DNA of 6,710 nucleotides, taken from the NCBI GenBank assembly GCA_018262455.1, contig JAGSPR010000371.1:1-6710 (forward strand), read 5' to 3'. The stretch is from Deltaproteobacteria bacterium (GTDB lineage: Bacteria; Myxococcota; Polyangia; Haliangiales; Haliangiaceae). This document shows positions 1-6,710 of the stretch, one piece after another. The translations under genes were made by a program, and so were the position numbers. Positions within the stretch are counted from its first letter, which is position 1, and each line of letters starts with the position of its first letter. The notes below the pieces were generated by a model that worked only from the letters and a program-made list of their open reading frames with translations, did not search any database and was not told the DNA's origin.

Positions 1-2420
1 CGTAGCTTGCGGCGCTCGACCACCAGCGGCACCAGCTTGTCGTCGCGCCGGAGGGTGACCGAGACCGTGGTGCCCGCGGCTCCCCGGATCTTACCGACCG
101 CGCCTTCGACCCCGAGCTGGGTCACCGACACGCCATCGACCGCGGTCACGTGATCGCCCACCACGATGCCCGCCGCCGCCGCGCCCCCTCCGGGGATCAC
201 GCGTTCGACGCGCAGCGTGTCGCCGTCGGCCGCGAGCTGGACCCCGATCCCGATGAGCTCGAGCATCGGCTGCTCTCCGCTGGCAAGCTTGGTGAGCGCG
301 ATCGTCAGCGGCCCGAGCGAGCCTCCATCGCTCGCGGTCATGTCGGCCTCGATCCTGGGGTGAAACCCACCAGCGCCGATCGAGATCGCGAGCGGACCGG
401 GCGGGATCCCGGTGAGCTCGAAGCTGCCGTCTGCCCGGGTGACCGTCCCCGGATTCGCGGGTTGCGCGCTCGCCCCGCCGCCGTGCGCCTCGCGCATGAT
501 CCGCGCGTATTGCAGCGGGCCGCTACCATCGGCTGCGACCACCGTGCCGCGCAGCGTGGCGCCCGCCGAGACCACGAGCTTGAGGTCGCGCGCAGCCGCC
601 GTCGCCGACACCGGCATGCTCGGCGCCCAGCCGCTCGCCGCGGCGACCAGCTCGTACGTGCCCGGCGCGACGTGCACCTCGAACCGACCATTCGGCTCGA
701 CGATCGATCGTGCGAGGACCAGCTCGCGGCTCGCGCCATCGCGTCGCACGACCAGCAGCGTGTACGCGGGGACCGGCACGCCCGCGCTCGACTCGACCGC
801 ACCGGCCAGCGCCGCGCCCGCGTCGAGCTTCAGCGTCACGCCACGCGTGCCGCCGGGGACGTCCCGCTGGACCGCCGGCGCGCGATCCTCGGCCTCGGCC
901 TCGACCTGGTAGAACCCGCGATCGAGGTTCTCCAGGGTGAACGTGCCGTCGGTGGCCGTGGTGGCGAACGCGGTCGCGCGGGCGGGTGCATCCTTGCCCA
1001 TCGGCGGCCCACCGGGCTGGGCGCGCACCAGCACCTCGCCGAGCGGTGCGCCCGCGCCATCGACGACGCGGCCCGTGATCGTGGCCTCGCGGGCCGGCGC
1101 ATCGCCGAGCGTGATGACCAGCTGCTTCGTGATCGCGACGTCGCCCGACAGCCGGGCCCAGCCGCGCGCCTTGCCGCGCACCGCCTCGAACACCGCGTCG
1201 TCGGCCGCGTGGAACAGGAAGTGCCCGTCGTTGTCGGTCGTCCACTCGGTGTCGAGCTTGTCGATCGACTGCTCGCCGCTGGGCGTGCCGAGCAGCCGGA
1301 CCCGCGCACCAGGCACCGGCGCCCCCGTCGGATCGACCACGCGGCCGTGGTAGTCGACCGCCGGAAACAGGAAGACCGTGATCCCGCGAACCGCCCGCTC
1401 GCGCGCGAGCTCGACGTGCACGCTCGAGTGGAGGAGCTCCGGGGCGAACGGCAAGAAGCCGGCGCGCGTCGCCGCGATCAGCGTGAACGAACCGGGCTCC
1501 GCCGGTGAGAGCTCGAAGCTGCCATCAGATCGGCTCGCGACCGTGATCGCCCCGCCAGCGCCACTGAAGGTCAGCTCCGCATCGGCGACGCCATCCCCGG
1601 TCGACCAGTTGATCACGCGGCCACCCACCGAACCACCCACCAGCGTGACCGCCTCCACCGTCGCGCGCGCCTGGCCCGGCAGCGGCTCGCGTGCCGGCGC
1701 CGACGCCGCCACCTCGACGCGACCGCTGCGTCCGGCCCCGACCGCCGCCGAGCCGGTTCGCCGGGCCGTCGCCGCTGGCGGCGGAGCCCGGTCGGAGTTG
1801 CCGTCACGCCACCCGTAGATCAGCGCCCCGAACCCGAGCAGAAGGAGCACCAGCATTACACCAGCGATGAGCGAGATCTTGGTCTTCACGATGACTCCTG
1901 GAAGGCCGAACGGCACGAGCACGCGTTGCCAGCGTGGCGCGCTGTGATCGAGCGCCGTGCGCAAGCGGTCGAGGCCGGTCTTCAGCCGCCAGCGCACCGT
2001 GCCGGCCGGCACGCCTTGCGCCGCGGCGATCTCCGGCGCGCTCTGACCGTCGAGATAGCGCCTGATCACGGTGGTCCGGTACGGCTCCTCCAGCGCGACC
2101 AGCGCTGCCGCCAGGCGCTCGAGGACGCGTGCGCGGTCCAGCGCCCCGTCCGGCGCGTCGCCTGCCTCGTCGACGGATCGCGCCACCTCCAGCTCGCGCA
2201 CGCTCCGACGCCCGTCCGCCCGGACGTCCATCCGGCGGCGGTTGCGCAGCACCTTCGCCAGCCACGGCCGCACCGGCCGATCGAGCGCGGGCGGATGTTC
2301 GAGGGTCGCCACCGCCGCCTCTTGCAGCAGGTCGTCCGCGTCGGCATCGCCACCTTGAACGAGCGAACGCGCCAGGGCTCGAAGTCCGGTCAGCTCGCGA
2401 AGCACGGCATCGGCGTTCAC
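1..2420 (-). CDS. Membrane-tethered ECF-like sigma factor fused to CarboxypepD-regulatory repeats and a PDZ domain (3' end off window)
   Basis: One frame runs without a stop from GTG at 2420 to the window edge, giving 806 codons. Residues about 5-75 resemble sigma-70 region 2 (DADADDLLQEA). Residues about 105-162 resemble region 4, with a helix-turn-helix (PEIAAAQGVPAGTVRWRL). After a short link (APRWQRVLVPFGLPG) comes KTK and one hydrophobic helix at about 182-204. A Pro/Ala/Arg-rich linker follows, then five repeats of the carboxypeptidase-regulatory-like type at about 261-712 (for example GRVVDPTGAPVPGARVRL), and a PDZ domain at about 720-802. Expected topology is sigma in the cytoplasm and repeats plus PDZ outside the membrane. 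Inferred role: a sigma factor held at the membrane and freed by a signal or proteolysis; no target is visible. The start was chosen because region 2 begins there; only a G-run precedes it at short spacing. The frame is open further upstream, but that stretch is Arg-rich and unlike protein. The stop is probably just past the edge, because the PDZ domain is nearly complete. Alternative: two products, using the internal GTG at 1889. Confidence 0.85.
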   Translation of the reverse strand, partial: MNADAVLRELTGLRALARSLVQGGDADADDLLQEAAVATLEHPPALDRPVRPWLAKVLRNRRRMDVRADGRRSVRELEVARSVDEAGDAPDGALDRARVLERLAAALVALEEPYRTTVIRRYLDGQSAPEIAAAQGVPAGTVRWRLKTGLDRLRTALDHSAPRWQRVLVPFGLPGVIVKTKISLIAGVMLVLLLLGFGALIYGWRDGNSDRAPPPAATARRTGSAAVGAGRSGRVEVAASAPAREPLPGQARATVEAVTLVGGSVGGRVINWSTGDGVADAELTFSGAGGAITVASRSDGSFELSPAEPGSFTLIAATRAGFLPFAPELLHSSVHVELARERAVRGITVFLFPAVDYHGRVVDPTGAPVPGARVRLLGTPSGEQSIDKLDTEWTTDNDGHFLFHAADDAVFEAVRGKARGWARLSGDVAITKQLVITLGDAPAREATITGRVVDGAGAPLGEVLVRAQPGGPPMGKDAPARATAFATTATDGTFTLENLDRGFYQVEAEAEDRAPAVQRDVPGGTRGVTLKLDAGAALAGAVESSAGVPVPAYTLLVVRRDGASRELVLARSIVEPNGRFEVHVAPGTYELVAAASGWAPSMPVSATAAARDLKLVVSAGATLRGTVVAADGSGPLQYARIMREAHGGGASAQPANPGTVTRADGSFELTGIPPGPLAISIGAGGFHPRIEADMTASDGGSLGPLTIALTKLASGEQPMLELIGIGVQLAADGDTLRVERVIPGGGAAAAGIVVGDHVTAVDGVSVTQLGVEGAVGKIRGAAGTTVSVTLRRDDKLVPLVVERRKL
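15..263 (-). other. PDZ domain at the C-terminal end of the sigma fusion
   Basis: Residues about 720-802 of the fusion read like a PDZ domain of the bacterial protease type. A GIGVQL carboxylate-loop-like segment comes first, followed by RVERVIPGGGAAAAGIVVGD and VTAVDGVSVTQLG, then IRGAAGTTVSVTLRR and LVVERRKL. PDZ domains bind exposed C-termini, as in DegS and RseP of the sigma-E response. Here it would sit outside the membrane and could sense misfolded or cleaved peptides (inference). No protease domain is visible in the window. Confidence 0.8.
285..1640 (-). repeat. Five tandem carboxypeptidase-regulatory-like (TTR/Ig-like) domain repeats in the ectodomain
   Basis: Within the fusion protein the pattern G-x-V-x(4)-G-x-P-x(3)-A-x-V, followed 25-40 residues later by DG-x-F, recurs five times. 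The repeats start near the nucleotide positions 1640 (GGRVINWSTGDGVADAEL), 1358 (GRVVDPTGAPVPGARV), 1082 (ITGRVVDGAGAPLGEVLV), 818 (LAGAVESSAGVPVPAYTL) and 563 (LRGTVVAADGSGPLQYARI). Such domains are beta-sandwiches found in extracytoplasmic proteins. The repeats are diverged, so this is an old domain duplication and not a recent DNA repeat. Exact boundaries are approximate. Confidence 0.7.
1887..1899 (-). promoter_or_regulatory. Internal Shine-Dalgarno and GTG start within the sigma/PDZ frame
   Basis: On the minus strand AGGAG (1899-1895) lies five bases before a GTG (1889-1887). It is in frame with the upstream sigma factor and begins V-KTKISLIAG, an ideal N-terminus for a membrane-anchored protein. 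The sites are seen directly. Use of the site is inference: it could give a second, sigma-less membrane/PDZ protein of at least 629 residues. It could also be a relic of two formerly separate genes. Confidence 0.5.
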
Positions 2421-2559
2421 AGCCCCCCGATCATGCCGCCGACGGCGAGACTGTTGGGGAAGTCGCGTCTTTGCATGCCTCGCGACCCGCAAGCCACTGC
2501 AATCGCACGATCTCAGGACAGCCCGAGCCTGTCCTTGCCCCCCCTCCGACGCAGCGACA

Positions 2560-2590
2560 CAGCCACCTCCGGATGCTACCGCGGTGGCTG
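2560..2590. repeat. Imperfect inverted repeat / hairpin
   Basis: CAGCCACC (2560-2567) is the reverse complement of GGTGGCTG (2583-2590). Inside, CGG (2570-2572) can pair with CCG (2579-2581) around the loop ATGCTA, giving about 11 pairs with a small 2/1 internal loop. No T-run follows on either strand, so it is not an intrinsic terminator. It could be an operator in the divergent promoter region or an RNA hairpin in a leader. Its function is unknown. Confidence 0.45.
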
Positions 2591-2851
2591 GCTGGGCGCG
2601 CGGCGCACACTCGTGGCGCGCGTGGAGGCACAGCTGCCATGGTTTGCGGAGCAGCAGCTGATGGCGAGTGCCACGAATCCCGCCCCGATCGACGCTCCAT
2701 CGTCCCCGCGCCAACGACCTCGATTGGCACGCCGATCGCACTACCTGACCTCGACACGTGCAGGAAGCGTTGTACCGCCGGAACATCGACCGGCGATCCA
2801 GCGATCTCGCGGAAAAACACGTCAGGTTCCGCCGCGAGGCAGTGATTCGCG

Positions 2852-2920
2852 ATGGCGAGGTCACGTCGAGTTACGGCGCCTGCACCGTGTCGTTGTTTCC
2901 ATCAAGAGCGCCTCGCGTGA
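2852..2920 (+). CDS. Possible 22-codon leader ORF before the trehalose operon
   Basis: ATG at 2852 opens 22 codons ending at TGA 2918-2920; the peptide reads MARSRRVTAPAPCRCFHQER-LA. A GAGG lies 12 bases upstream, which is longer than ideal. The last codons cover the whole left arm of the terminator hairpin (2905-2914), and the stop begins at the last base of its loop. A ribosome finishing this ORF would therefore keep the hairpin open. The position fits a translation-coupled attenuator, but an ORF this short can easily arise by chance in GC-rich DNA. Confidence 0.2.
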   Translation: MARSRRVTAPAPCRCFHQERLA

Positions 2921-2936
2921 GGCGCTCTCTTCTTTT
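2905..2936 (+). terminator. Rho-independent terminator in the leader of the trehalose operon
   Basis: A perfect 10-bp stem, AGAGCGCCTC (2905-2914) with GAGGCGCTCT (2919-2928), closes a four-base loop GCGT. It is followed on the plus strand by CTTCTTTT (2929-2936). On the minus strand no T-run follows, so it acts only rightward. It ends 11 bases before the GTG start of the otsB-otsA fusion. No plus-strand gene precedes it in the window, so it either ends an unseen small RNA or works as a conditional terminator in the operon leader. Confidence 0.85.
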
Positions 2937-2947
2937 GAGGTCAGCTC

Positions 2948-5118
2948 GTGCCCTGGCAGCAACTCGTCACGTCGCCGCACGTGGTCGCCGCCCTCGATCT
3001 CGACGGCACGCTGATCCCGTTCGCGCCGACCCCGCACGAGGCAACCGTCAATGGCGATGCCGCCGCGTTGCTCGAGGCGCTGAGCAAGCTTCCGGGATTG
3101 ACCGTCGGCGTGATCAGCGGCCGCCCGCTCGCTCGGATGGAGGAACTCCCGAAGCGGTTCCCGGCGCTGCTGTGCGCCGCCGAGCACGGCGTGTGGCGCT
3201 ATGCCGACGGCGCCTGGGAGGCATCGCTGCCGCCGATCCCCCAGCTCGACGAGATCGAGCTGTCGCTGACCCAGCTCGCGCACCGCTATCCGGGCGCACT
3301 CATCGAGCGCAAGTCGTGCTCCGTGTGCTTGCACTGGCGGCGCGTCGTCCCCGAGCACCGCGCGCTGATCGCCGCGGCTGCCGAGGTGATCGTCGACGAG
3401 TGGCTCGAGACGCATCACCAGCTCGAGCGGCTGCCGGTCACCGAGGCGCTCGAGGTGAGGCATCGAGCGGCGCACAAGGGCGGCGCGCTGTCATGGCTCC
3501 GAAACCGCGGGCCGCAGGGCGCGATCGTGCTCGCGATCGGTGACGACATCACCGACGAGGACATGTTCGTCAGCCTGCGCGAGAACGACCTCGGGATCCT
3601 CGTCGCCGAATACGCTCGCCGCACCCAGGCCACCCTCCGCCTGCCCTCGCCCGCCGCGGTGCATCGCTTCCTCGGCTGGCTGATCGAGGCGCGCAAGCAC
3701 CAGCCCTCCCTGGCGACGCAGCCCGAAGGGCTCGAGATCGCGCGCCTGCCCCGCCCGACGCTCGCTCCTCGCCTGATCGTCGCGTCCAATCGATTGCCGG
3801 CTGCACCATCGACCGACCGCCAGCGCGAGGTCGGCGGGCTGGTGTCCGCCCTGTTGCCGGCGCTCGCCGAGAACAGCGGGATCTGGCTCGGCTGGAGCGG
3901 GCTCGAGCGGGATCCAGGGCTCCGCCTGCGGATCGAGCCCAGCTGTGATCACGAGACGATCACACGTGCGCAGTTCGACTATCCACCGACGTGGCGCCAG
4001 CGGTTCTATGCCGGCTTCTGCAACCAGAGCTTGTGGCCCCTGCTGCACGGCTTCCCGCCCCGCGTTCGCTACGTCGACGACGAGTGGGCCTGCTACGTCG
4101 ACGCCAATCGCGCCTACGCCGCGATGCTACTCGAGGCCGGCGGCCAGGCTGCCGAGATCTGGGTCCAGGACTTTCACCTCATGCTCGCGGGGCGCGAGCT
4201 ACGCCGCGCAGGGCATCGCGGGCGGATCGGCTTCTACCTCCACGTACCGTTTCCACCGCTCGACGTGTTCGAGACCATGCCGTGGGCGGCCGAGGTCCTC
4301 GCGGCCGTCCTCGAGTTCGATCGGATCGGGCTGCAGTGCCAGCGCTGGGCCGACAACTTCTTCGCCACCGCGCGGGGGCTGCTCGGGGGCGACGGCGAGG
4401 TCCGCGCCCGCGACCGTGTTCGCGTGATCCCGGTCGGCATCGATCCCGATCGCTTCGCCGAGGCTGCGGCGGCCGACCCGAAGAACGGCGACCTCGGCTC
4501 GTTCGAGGAGATGCTTGCCGGCCGCAAGCTCATCCTGGGCGTCGACCGGCTCGACTACTCCAAGGGGATTCCCGAGCGGCTCGAGGCGTTCGCGCGCCTG
4601 CTCGAGCGGTTCCCCGAGTGGCGCAGCAAGGTCTCGTTCGTCCAGGTCTCGGTGCCGACCCGGTCCGAGGTTCCGGAATACGCGGAGCTGCGCTCGCGCG
4701 TTGAGGCCCTGGTCGGACGCATCAACGGCGCGTTTGGCGAGGCCGATTGGACGCCGGTTCGCTACCTGTACCGATCCTACGATCAGGGGACGCTCGCACG
4801 GCTGTACCGCCACGCATCGGTCGGGCTGGTGACGCCGCTACGAGATGGCATGAACCTCGTGGCGAAGGAGTACGTGGCGGCTCAGGATCCCGACGATCCC
4901 GGCGTGCTGGTGCTCTCGAGGTTCTGCGGGGCCGCCGAGCACATGACGTTCGCGTTGTTGACCAACCCGTATCACGTCGACGGTGTCGCGGCGAATCTCG
5001 ACGAGGCCCTGCGCATGCCCCGCGACGAGCGGGTCGCCCGGAACAGCTCGCTACGCGTGACGGTCTGGCACCAGACGGCGGGCTGGTGGACGAAGACCTT
5101 CCTCGAATCGCTGCGCGC

Positions 5119-5122
<4 letters not shown>
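2948..5122 (+). CDS. Bifunctional trehalose-6-phosphate phosphatase / synthase (OtsB-OtsA fusion)
   Basis: A 724-residue cytoplasmic enzyme predicted to perform both steps of trehalose synthesis: UDP-glucose plus glucose-6-phosphate to trehalose-6-phosphate, then dephosphorylation. Residues 1 to about 250 are a HAD-type phosphatase: motif I DLDGT (Asp17 nucleophile, Asp19 acid/base), motif II SGR (57-59), motif III Lys177 (AHKGGAL) and motif IV GDDITDED (198-205, Mg binding). Residues about 273-724 are a GT20 synthase of normal OtsA length: ASNRLP (279-284), EVGGLVSAL (294-302), WVQDFHL (405-411), FYLHVPFP (429-436), GVDRLDYSKG (531-540, Arg534 and Lys539) and LRDGMNLVAKEY (631-642, Asp633 and Glu641). 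Both halves keep their catalytic residues. The order, phosphatase first, is opposite to the usual TPS-TPP fusions. GTG start with GAGG seven bases upstream (2937-2940), directly after a terminator U-tract. The stop overlaps treS by four bases. Confidence 0.95.
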
Positions 5123-6672
<1,550 letters not shown>

Positions 6673-6710
6673 AGATCGGAAGAGCGTCGTGTAGGGAAAG
6701 AGTGTCTAGG
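6673..6710 (+). other. Sequencing-adapter contamination (Illumina TruSeq)
   Basis: Positions 6673-6705 match, base for base from memory, the reverse complement of the Illumina TruSeq universal (P5 side) adapter, beginning AGATCGGAAGAGCGTCGTGT and ending GGGAAAGAGTGT. The last five bases, CTAGG, depart from the single-index adapter. They sit exactly where an i5 index starts in dual-index libraries. This stretch is synthetic read-through left at a contig end. Translated in the treS frame it gives the false tail RSEERRVGKECL. Confidence 0.97.

Larger units (their letters stand above)
2421..2947. other. Divergent intergenic region, no convincing gene
   Basis: This 527-base gap lies between the start of the sigma fusion (leftward) and the start of the trehalose operon (rightward), so it should hold promoters for both. 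Base use is less GC-biased by codon position than in the flanking genes. No frame reads like a known protein. I found no tRNA and no clear sigma-70 -35/-10 pair. It contains an inverted repeat at 2560-2590, a small hairpin CGCCGG/CCGGCG at 2776-2795 and the terminator at 2905-2936. Confidence 0.7.

Noticed and set aside
150..1508. Plus-strand open frame of 452 codons opposite the sigma/PDZ gene
   Set aside because: The protein is Arg/Ala/Asp-rich without any recognisable domain, and the opposite strand reads clearly as CarboxypepD repeats and PDZ. It is a GC-rich antisense shadow.
2419..2436. Six-codon ATG ORF overlapping the sigma GTG start
   Set aside because: It is too short and has no independent support; probably chance.
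2431..2820. Minus-strand ORF of 129 codons (GTG start) ending 10 bases before the sigma start
   Set aside because: Its position would suit a small partner gene such as an anti-sigma factor, and the first 40 residues look mildly protein-like. However, codon third positions are not G/C-biased like the neighbours, the rest is Arg/Ser/Pro-rich, and no domain or membrane helix is visible.
2780..2830. GGAAC-type ECF -35 elements on both strands (2780 plus, 2830 minus)
   Set aside because: No convincing -10 element at 16-17 bases, and about one GGAAC is expected by chance in a region of this size on two strands.
2421..2904. tRNA or known riboswitch upstream of the terminator
   Set aside because: No T-loop GGTTCRA with matching acceptor arms and no recognisable riboswitch core was found by eye on either strand.

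Overview
The window is a GC-rich bacterial stretch whose codons end mostly in G or C. It has two divergent transcription units separated by a 527-base gap. The coding style, and the pairing of an ECF-like sigma factor with carboxypeptidase-regulatory-like repeats, suggest a soil-type Myxococcota (deltaproteobacterial) genome or metagenome contig. That placement is inference; no marker gene is present.

Left side (1-2420, minus strand): one uninterrupted reading frame, cut by the left edge. It encodes an ECF-type sigma factor (regions 2 and 4), one transmembrane helix, five tandem carboxypeptidase-regulatory-like (TTR/Ig-like) repeats and a PDZ domain. No stop codon separates the sigma part from the membrane part, so as read it is a membrane-tethered sigma factor with a large extracytoplasmic region. 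A good internal ribosome-binding site and GTG just before the membrane helix could also release the membrane/PDZ part as a separate product.

Gap (2421-2947): no convincing gene. It holds an inverted repeat at 2560-2590 and a strong plus-strand intrinsic terminator (2905-2936). The terminator ends 11 bases before the start codon of the next plus-strand gene, and that gene's Shine-Dalgarno directly abuts the U-tract. A 22-codon ORF stops at the hairpin loop. This arrangement is a candidate transcription attenuator for the trehalose operon.

Right side (2948-6672, plus strand): a two-gene trehalose operon. The first gene is a trehalose-6-phosphate phosphatase/synthase fusion in OtsB-OtsA order, the reverse of the usual TPS-TPP fusions. 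It overlaps by four bases (GTGA) with treS, trehalose synthase (maltose-trehalose isomerase). The first enzyme makes trehalose from UDP-glucose and glucose-6-phosphate; TreS interconverts it with maltose, which can feed alpha-glucan synthesis or be salvaged.

Right end (6673-6710): not genomic. It matches the Illumina TruSeq adapter and appears to run into the first bases of an index. treS is therefore cut at 6672, and the 12 residues encoded after that are artefact.
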